Source: Bradyrhizobium sp. G127 (lineage in GTDB: Bacteria > Pseudomonadota > Alphaproteobacteria > Rhizobiales > Xanthobacteraceae). From it: DNA of 64,000 bases. Below are positions 44,886 to 55,378 of this stretch, in pieces. A program made the position numbers and the translations under genes. The notes beneath the pieces were generated by a model that did no database searches, was not told where the DNA came from, and saw nothing but the letters and a program-made list of their open reading frames with translations. Location of the stretch: NCBI RefSeq assembly GCF_021502575.1, contig NZ_JAKFGN010000001.1, positions 2,046,001-2,110,000 on the forward strand. Reading direction: 5' to 3'. How positions within the stretch are numbered: the first letter of the stretch is position 1; the number at the start of each line of letters is the position of its first letter.

Positions 44886-44899
44886 CTGATCTAGATCAA
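44886..44899 (-). promoter_or_regulatory. FNR/FixK-type box upstream of the phosphorylase operon
   Basis: CTGAT-CTAG-ATCAA matches TTGAT-N4-ATCAA at nine of ten half-site positions and its central ten bases are a perfect palindrome. It is unusually close to the annotated start of the minus-strand operon, so either the operon is translated from a nearly leaderless transcript, the true start is 44852, or the site represses. Confidence 0.45.
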
Positions 44900-44999
44900 G
44901 CTAGAGCGCGGCGACATCATCACGACCGGCCAATATGTGATTGAGCTTATCGATTTCGTCCTTTCGTAAGGCTCTATGTGCAACGAGAGGTCAAAAGGG

Positions 45000-45017
45000 G
45001 GGTACAAGCGGGTACAA
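45000..45017 (+). repeat. Direct repeat GGGTACAA x2 ahead of dusA
   Basis: GGGTACAA occurs at 45000-45007 and 45010-45017 with a 10-base period, 63 bases before the dusA start. One helical turn spacing could suit a bound regulator, or it may be a junction remnant. The rest of the 44865-45079 gap is AT-richer than its neighbours and non-coding. Confidence 0.35.
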
Positions 45018-45079
45018 TTTCGTCTAATTTGCAATGCATACGGTCCTGCTTCATCCCATTGATGTCATAAGGTAAGTAT

Positions 45080-46075
45080 TTGAAAAATATAGAATTTATA
45101 TTTTCCGTCGCGCCAATGATGGACTGGACTGACCGGCATTGCCGCGTGTTCCACCGTCTGCTGTCGCGCCGTGCCCGGCTCTATACCGAGATGCTGACCA
45201 CGGGGGCGATCATTCACGGCGACCGCGAGCGGCTCCTCAGCTTCGATGCCAGCGAACATCCGGTCGCGCTCCAGCTTGGCGGATCGAATCCACGCGATCT
45301 CGCGGAAAGCGCGAGGATCGGCGAGGGCTTCGGCTACGACGAGATCAACATGAACGTTGGTTGTCCGTCGGATCGTGTGAAGGGCGGGAATTTCGGCGCA
45401 TGCCTGATGGCTGAGCCGCAACTCGTTGCAGACTGTGTTGCGGCGATGAAGCAGGCTGTCAAAATTCCGGTCACGGTGAAATGCCGCATCGGCATCGACG
45501 ATCAGGACCCGGAAATTGCATTAGATACGCTCAGCCGCTCGGTGATTGCCGCAGGAGCCGACGCGCTTGTGGTTCATGCGCGTAAGGCATGGCTCAATGG
45601 ATTGTCGCCCAAGGAAAACCGCGACATCCCGCCGCTCAATTATGACCGCGTCTATCGCCTCAAGGCGGCGATGCCGCATGTGCCGATCTCGATCAATGGC
45701 GGCATCGCCACCATTGCCGACGCGAAGACGCACCTCGATCATGTCGATGGCGTGATGCTGGGCCGCGCGGCCTATCAGGAGCCGTGGCGGCTGCTCAGCG
45801 TCGATCCGGAATTGTTTGGTGAGGCCGCGCCGCACACGACCATGCACGACGCCATCGAGGCGCTGATGCCCTATATCGAGCGCGAGCTTGCCGCCGGAAC
45901 GCGGCTGCATTCGATCACGCGACACCTGGTGGGTGCATTTCATGGCGTGCCCGGTGCGCGAGCGTTCCGCCGTTATCTGGCCGAAGTGTGCACGAAGCCG
46001 GGGGCGGGGACGGAGTCGTTGCGCGATGCGCTCCGGATCGTGGGACAGCGCACGGACGCATCGATCGCAGCGTAA
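45080..46075 (+). CDS. dusA: tRNA-dihydrouridine synthase A
   Basis: A 331-residue FMN enzyme that reduces uridines in the tRNA D-loop. Diagnostic motifs are SVAPMMDWTDRHCRVFHRLL, YDEINMNVGCPSDRVKGGNF (with the catalytic Cys in NVGCPS), FGACLMAEPQ, PVTVKCRIGIDD, VVHARKAWLNGLSPKENRD and SINGGIATIADA. These distinguish DusA from DusB/C. The best start is TTG at 45080, eight bases after an AAGG; ATG 45116 would remove the first strand of the barrel. The first eight codons (LKNIEFIF) are strikingly AT-rich compared with the rest, which fits replacement of the 5' end by an integrated element. Confidence 0.93.
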   Translation: MKNIEFIFSVAPMMDWTDRHCRVFHRLLSRRARLYTEMLTTGAIIHGDRERLLSFDASEHPVALQLGGSNPRDLAESARIGEGFGYDEINMNVGCPSDRVKGGNFGACLMAEPQLVADCVAAMKQAVKIPVTVKCRIGIDDQDPEIALDTLSRSVIAAGADALVVHARKAWLNGLSPKENRDIPPLNYDRVYRLKAAMPHVPISINGGIATIADAKTHLDHVDGVMLGRAAYQEPWRLLSVDPELFGEAAPHTTMHDAIEALMPYIERELAAGTRLHSITRHLVGAFHGVPGARAFRRYLAEVCTKPGAGTESLRDALRIVGQRTDASIAA

Positions 46076-46077
46076 GG

Positions 46078-46596
46078 TTATGGATACCCGCGCAGCATCA
46101 GCTTGTCGGGGCGGACTTCCCAGCTTTCCAGCCGGTTGAGAAAGCTCATGCCGAGCAGGTTGGATTTCATCTGGCCGCGCGGCACCACAAGCGCGGGCAC
46201 CGAACGCTCCACCAGCTTTCCGACAGCGAGGCGATCGAGCGTCAGCCGTGCCGCGCGTACGCGGCCGCCAGCCGTTTCCACATCCACATTGTAGTCCAGC
46301 AATTCCAGCGGCAATCCCGCGGCCTTCGCCGTCTCATAGGTCAGCACCACGGAGGTCGCGCCAGTGTCGATCACCATCGGCGTGCTGACGCCGTTGATTT
46401 TTGCCCGCAGCGAGAATTCACCGCTGTCGCTGCGGGCGACTTCGACGGCGCGCGGGGGCTTGGCGCTTAGGAGGGTGCGGTCCGTGGCGCGGATCAGCGC
46501 GCCTTTCATGCTGGCGAATGCGACGGGGTGCGACATCGACAGCAGGAAGCCCACGGTCGTCATAACGATAGCAAGGATTGTGAGCGCCCGCATCAT
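46078..46596 (-). CDS. Retropepsin-like aspartic protease (TIGR02281 clan AA type)
   Basis: A 172-residue protein with an N-terminal membrane anchor (ALTILAIVMTTVGFLLSMSH). The single aspartic protease motif is MVIDTGATSVVLTYETAKAA (Asp-Thr-Gly-Ala), and the downstream flap and second-half strands LLGMSFLNRLESWEVR match the retropepsin fold, so it should act as a homodimer on the periplasmic side. Relatives are widespread in alphaproteobacteria with unknown targets. It follows the DUF1289 gene by 16 bases on the same strand and converges on dusA (2-base gap). Confidence 0.85.
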   Translation of the reverse strand: MMRALTILAIVMTTVGFLLSMSHPVAFASMKGALIRATDRTLLSAKPPRAVEVARSDSGEFSLRAKINGVSTPMVIDTGATSVVLTYETAKAAGLPLELLDYNVDVETAGGRVRAARLTLDRLAVGKLVERSVPALVVPRGQMKSNLLGMSFLNRLESWEVRPDKLMLRGYP

Positions 46597-46612
46597 GCAG
46601 CACCCGCTGCGG

Positions 46613-46825
46613 TCAGGATCCGGTCTTGCGATCGGCACGTGACGCGCGAATCGGCAGCCCCGCGTCCTGCATGCGCTGATGCAGTGTTGTCATCACGGCC
46701 AGCCGCTCCGCGCTGTCCATTGCGTGCCAGCGCGCGATCTCGGGCAGGGTGCGCCCGCAGCCCAGACAGAGCTTGGCCTTCGGATCGATGAAGCACACTG
46801 CGATACACGGCGTTTCTTGTTTCAT
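46613..46825 (-). CDS. DUF1289 small Cys-rich protein
   Basis: A 70-residue protein opening KQETPCIAVCFIDPKAKLCL with GCGRTLPEIARWHAM. Four cysteines (PC-x3-C ... C-x2-C) form the DUF1289 signature, probably a small metal-binding knuckle. The 'GCGRTLPEIARW' stretch is the family hallmark. The function is unknown; genes of this family often accompany Fe-S or protease genes. It is translated just ahead of the aspartic protease gene. Confidence 0.88.
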   Translation of the reverse strand: MKQETPCIAVCFIDPKAKLCLGCGRTLPEIARWHAMDSAERLAVMTTLHQRMQDAGLPIRASRADRKTGS

Positions 46826-46866
46826 GTCTGGTACTGAGGGACATTTTCATCGCTCGCGCAAGATGC

Positions 46867-48450
46867 TTAGAGGCCGGTTCCTGCATTCATGATCGGCTTG
46901 TAACGGGGGCGGCTCTTCTCGCCGGTCAATGTCTCGGGTTGCAGCGGCGGCGAGTCCTCGCGCATCGGCGCCAGCGCCGTCATCACACGCTCCGGCGGAT
47001 AGGTGACGATCACTTCGGTGCCGACGCGCAACGTGGACTTGAGTGTGAAGGTGCCCCCGTGCATGTCGATCAGGCTCTTCGCGATCGGAAGACCAAGGCC
47101 TGCGCCCTGTTCGGCGGACTTGATCGAGTTTGATCCCTGACCGAACGAGGCCAGCACCACCGGGATTTCATCCTCGGCGATGCCGGAGCCGGTGTCCTTG
47201 ACGCTGAGATACTGTCCGCCGGACGCGGTCCAGCCGACCTTGAGCCAGATTTCGCCGCCGGGAGGTGTGAACTTGATCGAATTTGACAGCAGGTTAAGCA
47301 CGACCTGGCGGGTGGCGCGCTCGTCGCCCCACAGTTTCGGCATGTCCTGTTCGAAGACTTCATGAATGGTGATGCCGCGGCTGGAGGCGCGCAGTTTCAG
47401 CAGGTGATGACAGTCCGCGACCACGTGGACCAGCGACACCGGCTCCTCGTTGAGTTCGTAACGGCCGGCCTCGATGCGCGACAGATCGAGGATTTCGTTG
47501 ATGAGGTTGAGCAGGTGGACGCCGGAGTTATGAATGTCGGCGGAATAATCCTTGTAGACCTCGACGGCGTGCGGGCCGAAAATCTCACTCTTCATCACCT
47601 CGGAGAATCCGAGAATGGCGTTTAGCGGCGTGCGCAGTTCGTGGCTCATCTGCGCGAGGAAGCGCGATTTCGAGACGTTGGCGGACTCGGCGCGATGGCG
47701 CGCTTCATCCGAGATCGCCTTGGCCTGTTCCAGTTCGCCGATCAGCGCATCCTTCTCGGCGCGCGCTTCCAGCGTGGCGAGCGTCGTTGAATGCAGGCGG
47801 TGGGCGAGCAGGGCAAAGTAGCCTTCGGCGGTAATCGCAAGTGCCGCGAGAATGTAGTCATCGAAGGTGCCGCGCAGAACGAAATTCACGGCGATGGCTG
47901 CCGAGACCGGAATTGTCGCAGCAAAGGCTGCGATCGGCAGGCTCGCCGCCAGCATGCTTGAGACGGCAATGACCAGCAGCATCACGAACAGCATCAGCGT
48001 GTTCGAAACGACGTCGATGCCGGACGGATGAATCAGGACGACCGTCCATGCCAGCCCGTAAATCAGATCGAGAGCAACGAAACGTATTCGCCAGGTTCGG
48101 GTGACGGCGGGAGTGGATGACGTGACCGCAAGAAATTTCGAACAGAAGCGGATGACGATGGCGTGGATCGTGAGAATTCCCGCAGTCCAGATCACCGCAG
48201 CGACCGGCGGAATCCAGAAGCTGCACAAAATTCCAGACGCCACCACAAGCAGGATGACGACCAGAGAAGCCGAGACGCGGGTCTGCGCGTATTGACGCAG
48301 CAGTTCGTGGTCGAAGGCGGGCCTTGTGCCGCTGGTCGAGGTCAGCCTGTCGCGGGCTTCGCGCACGCGCTGGGAGGCAGCCCGCCGGTTGCGCGCCGGC
48401 GTTTCCGCTGAGGTCGCGGCGGGCTCTTTCCTGTCGGCGGACTCGCTCAT
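46867..48450 (-). CDS. Membrane sensor histidine kinase, PleC/DivJ-like
   Basis: A 527-residue kinase. A basic N-terminal region (~60 residues) is followed by five or six membrane helices in three hairpins (~62-200), with no extended periplasmic domain. A coiled-coil linker (TTLATLEARAEKDALIGELE) leads to DHp His270 in MSHELRTPLNAILGFSEVMK. The ATPase domain has LLSNSIKFTPPGGEIWLKVG, DTGSGIAEDE and GAGLGLPIAKSLIDMHGG. The H-box is of the PleC/DivJ/PdhS class, so DivK-like single-domain regulators are likely partners; membrane topology recalls DivJ. The upstream gap to the dehydrogenase gene (48451-48710) contains that gene's terminator. Confidence 0.88.
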   Translation of the reverse strand: MSESADRKEPAATSAETPARNRRAASQRVREARDRLTSTSGTRPAFDHELLRQYAQTRVSASLVVILLVVASGILCSFWIPPVAAVIWTAGILTIHAIVIRFCSKFLAVTSSTPAVTRTWRIRFVALDLIYGLAWTVVLIHPSGIDVVSNTLMLFVMLLVIAVSSMLAASLPIAAFAATIPVSAAIAVNFVLRGTFDDYILAALAITAEGYFALLAHRLHSTTLATLEARAEKDALIGELEQAKAISDEARHRAESANVSKSRFLAQMSHELRTPLNAILGFSEVMKSEIFGPHAVEVYKDYSADIHNSGVHLLNLINEILDLSRIEAGRYELNEEPVSLVHVVADCHHLLKLRASSRGITIHEVFEQDMPKLWGDERATRQVVLNLLSNSIKFTPPGGEIWLKVGWTASGGQYLSVKDTGSGIAEDEIPVVLASFGQGSNSIKSAEQGAGLGLPIAKSLIDMHGGTFTLKSTLRVGTEVIVTYPPERVMTALAPMREDSPPLQPETLTGEKSRPRYKPIMNAGTGL

Positions 48451-48660
48451 TTACGCAACAAATTCCTGAACAACGTGAATGCTGCGCCCGGGCCGCACGC
48501 GCAACACTGCTGCCTGCTATTTCTGGCGCTAAATCATTAAGAGGTGGCTTAAAGATCAATTTAATCGGGTTAAGAAAGTATGAATTTCAGCCCTTCCGGC
48601 GAGATTTCGGTGGGCCGGTCCGATCCCATGTTCATGGGGATTTTAGGAAAGTGGAAAAGC

Positions 48661-48687
48661 AAAAGGCGGCACGGTTTCCGTGCCGCC
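48661..48687 (-). terminator. Intrinsic terminator of the 3-hydroxyisobutyrate dehydrogenase-like gene
   Basis: Perfect 10-base inverted repeat GGCGGCACGG/CCGTGCCGCC (48665-48674 and 48678-48687) with a 3-base loop. Read on the minus strand it is followed by TTTTGCTTTT, 24 bases after the stop of the gene at 48711. Confidence 0.85.
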
Positions 48688-48710
48688 AGCGCTCGTTCGA
48701 TGGGGCGATA

Positions 48711-49580
48711 TTATCGCTGCAGCCGGGCCAGCAGGCTCGACGTATCCCAGCGCTTGCCGCCCATGGTTTCAACTTCGGAGTAGAAATTATCGACCAGCGC
48801 GGTCACCGGCAGGCTGGCGCCGTTGCGGCGGGCTTCCGCGAGGCAGATCGACAGATCCTTCCGCATCCATTCGACGGCAAAACCGAAATCGAACTTGCCT
48901 TCGTTCATGGTCTTGTAGCGATTATCCATTTGCCAGGACTGCGCGGCGCCCTTGGAAATGGTGTCGATCACCGCCTGAACATCGAGGCCGGCTTTCTTGG
49001 CAAAGTGAATCCCTTCAGCCAGACCTTCGACAAGGCCCGCAATGCAGATCTGGTTGACCATCTTGGTGAGCTGGCCGGAGCCGGCGGGGCCGAGCAATTT
49101 GCACATCCGGGCATAGGACGCGATGACGGGCTCGGCGTTCTTGTAGGCGGCTTCGGTGCCTCCACACATCACCGTCAGCACGCCGTTTTCCGCGCCTGCC
49201 TGACCGCCTGACACCGGCGCATCGACGAAATGAAAGCCGCGCTTGGTCGCTTCGGTACCAAGTTGCCGGGCGACTTCAGCCGAGGCGGTGGTGTGATCGA
49301 CGAAAACTGCGCCCGACTTCATGGCGGCGAATGCACCGTCGGCACCGATGGTGACCGCGCGGAGGTCGTCATCGTTACCGACGCAGGCCATCACGAAATC
49401 CTGACCTTCCGCCGCAGCCTTCGGGGTCGCCGCGGCGCGGCCGCCGAATTTCTCCGCCCATGTCTTTGATTTAGCCGCGGTGCGATTGTAGACCGTGACC
49501 TCGTGGCCGCCCTTGGTGACCAGATGGCCCGCCATGGGGAATCCCATGACGCCGAGACCGAGAAATGCGACTTTTGCCAT
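48711..49580 (-). CDS. 3-hydroxyisobutyrate dehydrogenase-family oxidoreductase
   Basis: A 289-residue beta-hydroxyacid dehydrogenase. The Rossmann start is KVAFLGLGVMGFPMAGHLVT; the substrate-binding signature is DAPVSGGQAGAENGVLTVMC; the catalytic Lys is in GSGQLTKMVNQICIAGLVEG. It oxidises a small beta-hydroxyacid with NAD(P), or reduces tartronate semialdehyde; the family cannot be split further by eye. The start at 49580 gives a Rossmann motif at residue 3; the long in-frame extension to 49736 lacks support. It is divergent from mrp. Confidence 0.9.
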   Translation of the reverse strand: MAKVAFLGLGVMGFPMAGHLVTKGGHEVTVYNRTAAKSKTWAEKFGGRAAATPKAAAEGQDFVMACVGNDDDLRAVTIGADGAFAAMKSGAVFVDHTTASAEVARQLGTEATKRGFHFVDAPVSGGQAGAENGVLTVMCGGTEAAYKNAEPVIASYARMCKLLGPAGSGQLTKMVNQICIAGLVEGLAEGIHFAKKAGLDVQAVIDTISKGAAQSWQMDNRYKTMNEGKFDFGFAVEWMRKDLSICLAEARRNGASLPVTALVDNFYSEVETMGGKRWDTSSLLARLQR

Positions 49581-49751
49581 AGCGTGAACTCTTTGAATTG
49601 CTGGGATTTTGACCGGATTTCGGAACGGGACGACGGCAACAGCTATGCGATTGCGGTGCCCGGGCGCAAGGGCGTTGACGGGGCAGGTGACGCGCGTATG
49701 AAGGCCGCCGAGAGCGGCGGCCGAACGCAACCGCACGCAGGGAGATATGTT

Positions 49752-50894
49752 GTGGCTGTCGATAAGGATCAGGTTCTTACGGCCCTGCGCGCCGTGACAT
49801 CGCCGCGCGGTGTTCCGCTTCCTGATGCGCGGGTGCTGTCGGAGATCACCGCTTCAGATGGCAAGGTGTTCTTCTCGATCAACGTCGATGCCAATGAGGC
49901 TCGGGCGTGGGAAGACGTCCGGGGCAGGGCAGAGGCGGTGGTCCGCGCCATTCCCGGCGTCACCACTGCGCTGGTTGCGCTGACGGCGGAGCGCCGGCCC
50001 GGTTCCGCGCCCCCGGCGCAGCAACAGCATTCGCATCAGCAATCGCATGGCGTGAAGCCGGTCGCGCAGCACCGCCCGCATGGCGCGCCGGGCGACTCGC
50101 CGATGGCCAAACAGGCCGCGATTCCCGGCATTACTTCCATCATCGCTGTGGCATCGGGGAAAGGCGGCGTCGGCAAATCGACCACCGCGCTCAATCTGGC
50201 GCTGGGGCTGCGCGATCTGGGTCTGCGGGTCGGCTTGCTCGACGCAGACATCTACGGCCCGTCGGTACCGCGCCTGACCGGCGTGCAGCAAAAGCCGACG
50301 GTCAACGAGGCCAACAAAATGATTCCGATCACGCGTTTTGGGCTGCCGCTGATGTCGATCGGGTTTCTGGTCGCGGAAGACACGCCCATGGTGTGGCGGG
50401 GGCCGATGGTGATGTCGGCGATCCGGCAGATGCTGTGGGATGTCGCGTGGGGCGAACTCGATGTGCTGGTGGTCGACATGCCGCCCGGCACCGGGGATGC
50501 GCAATTGACGCTGGCTCAGCAGGTGCCGCTGAAAGGCGTGGTGATTGTCTCCACGCCACAGGATCTGGCCCTGATTGATGCGCGGCGCGGGATCGCCATG
50601 TTCGAGAAGGTCAATGTGCCGACCCTCGGCATCATCGAGAACATGAGCTATTTCCAGTGCCCGGAGTGCGGCACGCGCTCGGACATTTTCGGGCATGGCG
50701 GCGCGCGTCACGAGGCGGAGCGGCTCAAGGTGGCATTCCTCGGTGAAATCCCGCTGCACATGTCGATCCGCACGGCGTCAGATGCAGGCGCGCCGGTGGT
50801 CGAAAGCGAACCCGGTGGCGTTCACGCGGGGATCTATCGGGAGATCAGCGCCAAGATCAAAACCCAGCTTTCCGGAATTGCCGTATCCGCATAA
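49752..50894 (+). CDS. mrp: Mrp/NBP35-family iron-sulfur carrier ATPase
   Basis: A 380-residue protein. The N-terminal ~85 residues are the MIP18/DUF59 domain (DKDQVLTALRAVTSPRGVPL ... VTTALVALTAERRPG), joined by a His/Gln-rich linker (QQQHSHQQSH) to a ParA/MinD-type ATPase with deviant Walker A at ~136 (ASGKGGVGKSTTALNLALGL), LLDADIYGPSVPRLTG and DMPPGTGDAQLTLAQQVPLK. The C-terminal Cys pair lies in SYFQCPECGTRSDIFGHGGA. It binds and transfers Fe-S clusters as a dimer. The start is GTG 49752, supported by GGAGAT at 49741-49746; no in-frame ATG lies closer than 49698. Confidence 0.92.
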   Translation: MAVDKDQVLTALRAVTSPRGVPLPDARVLSEITASDGKVFFSINVDANEARAWEDVRGRAEAVVRAIPGVTTALVALTAERRPGSAPPAQQQHSHQQSHGVKPVAQHRPHGAPGDSPMAKQAAIPGITSIIAVASGKGGVGKSTTALNLALGLRDLGLRVGLLDADIYGPSVPRLTGVQQKPTVNEANKMIPITRFGLPLMSIGFLVAEDTPMVWRGPMVMSAIRQMLWDVAWGELDVLVVDMPPGTGDAQLTLAQQVPLKGVVIVSTPQDLALIDARRGIAMFEKVNVPTLGIIENMSYFQCPECGTRSDIFGHGGARHEAERLKVAFLGEIPLHMSIRTASDAGAPVVESEPGGVHAGIYREISAKIKTQLSGIAVSA

Positions 50895-51000
50895 CGGGTG
50901 AAAGGGAGGGAATTCCGGTTTTTTCGGCCCATTCGACTTTCGTTCAATTCCGCAAAAGGCCGAGGTTCCAGCATTTTCCGATACCGGACTTCCGTGCTAG

Positions 51001-53407
<2,407 letters not shown>

Positions 53408-53434
53408 TCGCCTGTCGAATACGGACCGAAGCAC

Positions 53435-53463
53435 AAAAAAGCCCGGCCTCGATGAGGCCGGGC
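53435..53463 (-). terminator. Bidirectional terminator between TRAP binding protein 2 and dctM
   Basis: Inverted repeat GCCCGGCCTC/GAGGCCGGGC (53441-53450 and 53454-53463). On the minus strand it is followed by a run of T (AAAAAA at 53435-53440 on the plus strand), making it the dctM terminator. The plus-strand tail is weak. The stem shares its ten bases with the terminator at 52170. Confidence 0.88.
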
Positions 53464-53493
53464 ATTTGGTTGGAAACGGTCAGGAACGAAGCC

Positions 53494-55338
53494 TTACTTG
53501 ATACTCGGTGGACCGAAATCGAGCGCCGGCATTTCCTGCTGTTGAATCTGGATGTCGACCTTGCTCGGATCGACCGTCGATAGTGCGCCTTTATAGTGCA
53601 TCACCATCGCCGGGAAGGCGATAACTAGTCCGACCATGATGACCTGAATAATGACGAACGGCACCGAGCCCCAGTAAATCTGGCCCGTGGTTACTGGCTC
53701 CATCCGCTTGCCGCTGATGCGATCAGTGTATGCCTCCTTCGGCGCGACGGAGCGCAGATAGAACAGCGCGAAACCGAATGGTGGATGCATGAAGGAGGTC
53801 TGCATGTTCACGCCGAGGATGACGCCGAACCAGATTAAATCGATTCCCAGCTTTTCGGCTGCGGGGCCAAGCAAGGGGATGACGATGAAGGCGAGTTCGA
53901 AGAAGTCGAGGAAGAAGGCCAGAACAAACACGAACGCGTTGACGAAGATCAGGAAGCCGGTCTGGCCCCCGGGCAGGGCGACCAGCAGTTCCTCGACCCA
54001 GCGATGGCCATCGACGCCATAGAAGGTGAGGGAGAACACGCGCGCGCCAACGAGAATGAAGATCACGAAGGCGGAAAGCTTCGCGGTGGACTCCGCCGCC
54101 TGTCGCGTGAGGTCGAATGAGAGCCGCTTCTTCATCATGGCCAGAATTATCGCTCCGGCAGCGCCCATCGCTCCGCCTTCGGTCGGAGTTGCGACACCAA
54201 TGAAGATAGTACCGAGCACGAGGAAGATGAGACCGAGCGGGGGCACCATGACGAACACGACCTGCTCGGCGAGCTTCGAGAGGAGTTTGAGACCTGAAAC
54301 CCGATTGATCACGGCCAGCACGAAAGCCGCTGCCACCACGATGGACATGGTGAGCACGACATAGTCCGCGCCGGCCTTGACCTCTGTGAAGCGCATGATT
54401 TCGAGGGCGATCGCGGTGGCGCCGACCAGCACGAGGAACAGCGATAGCGTCATGGTGCGGATGATGCCGATGAACGGCTTGAAGAACAGGCCCATCAGAA
54501 TGATGAACCAGAAACCATGCAGCACCGTCGGGTTTTCGGATATCTTGTTGAAGACGGGCGAGGTCCAGTCGAACAGCCCGAGCTTGACCACGAAAAAGTA
54601 GGCGGTCCCGGCGGCCGAAATCGCCGCGAGCGGCAGAATCACCGGATGCTTGGCCGTTTCCGGTTCGCGCAGGGTTTGCGCTTCGAGCGGCAGGCCGGGA
54701 GTTGCTTGCGGGTAGAAGGTTGCGACTAGGAAAATATAGACCGCGTAAAGGATCGACAGCACGATACCCGGGATGAATGCGCCCTCGTACATGTCACCGA
54801 CCGAGCGGCCGAGCTGGTCGGCCATCACGATCAGCACCAGCGACGGCGGAATGATCTGCGCCAGCGTGCCCGACGCGGCGATCACACCGGTTGCGACACG
54901 GCGATCGTAGCCGTAGCGCAGCATGATCGGCAGCGAGATCAGGCCCATCGAGATCACGGATGCCGCGACGACGCCGGTGGTCGCAGCCAGCAACGCACCG
55001 ACGAAGATCACCGCGTAGGCAATGCCGCCGCGTATGCTGCCGAACAATTGCCCGATAGTCTCAAGCAAATCCTCGGCCATGCCGGATCGTTCGAGGATCA
55101 ATCCCATGAATGTGAAGAATGGAATTGCCAGCAGCGTCTCGTTGTTCATGACGCCGTAGACGCGTTCGGGCAGTGCCTGAAGGAAGTCGGGGCGGAACAA
55201 TCCGAGTTCGATGCCGATGAAGGCGAACAGCAGGCCGTTGGCGGCCAGTGAGAACGCCACCGGGTACCCGAGAAGCAGGAACAACACGAGCGACGCGAAC
55301 ATGATCGGCGCCATGTAGTGGATGAACATAGCCGCCAT
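53494..55338 (-). CDS. dctM: TRAP transporter large permease (DctM)
   Basis: A 614-residue polytopic protein with about 15-17 helices. Typical DctM segments are IMFASLVLFLLLGYPVAFSL, IPFFTFMGLILERSGMAEDL, VVAASVISMGLISLPIMLRY with ASGTLAQIIPPSLVLIVMAD, and GVATPTEGGAMGAAGAIILA. The ordinary family length is about 430; the extra ~180 residues form additional helices in the middle (~235-370), a form known from long DctM proteins. It couples sodium entry to uptake of the acid delivered by the binding protein. It is downstream of dctQ (40-base gap) on the same strand. Confidence 0.92.
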   Translation of the reverse strand: MAAMFIHYMAPIMFASLVLFLLLGYPVAFSLAANGLLFAFIGIELGLFRPDFLQALPERVYGVMNNETLLAIPFFTFMGLILERSGMAEDLLETIGQLFGSIRGGIAYAVIFVGALLAATTGVVAASVISMGLISLPIMLRYGYDRRVATGVIAASGTLAQIIPPSLVLIVMADQLGRSVGDMYEGAFIPGIVLSILYAVYIFLVATFYPQATPGLPLEAQTLREPETAKHPVILPLAAISAAGTAYFFVVKLGLFDWTSPVFNKISENPTVLHGFWFIILMGLFFKPFIGIIRTMTLSLFLVLVGATAIALEIMRFTEVKAGADYVVLTMSIVVAAAFVLAVINRVSGLKLLSKLAEQVVFVMVPPLGLIFLVLGTIFIGVATPTEGGAMGAAGAIILAMMKKRLSFDLTRQAAESTAKLSAFVIFILVGARVFSLTFYGVDGHRWVEELLVALPGGQTGFLIFVNAFVFVLAFFLDFFELAFIVIPLLGPAAEKLGIDLIWFGVILGVNMQTSFMHPPFGFALFYLRSVAPKEAYTDRISGKRMEPVTTGQIYWGSVPFVIIQVIMVGLVIAFPAMVMHYKGALSTVDPSKVDIQIQQQEMPALDFGPPSIK

Positions 55339-55378
55339 CAGGAATCTCTCTCGTTGCGGGCTGTGACGGCGAAGCCGG

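Noticed and set aside
48525-48560. TTAA pairs resembling CtrA sites upstream of the kinase at 46867-48450
   Set aside because: Spacings are N8 and N5 instead of N7.
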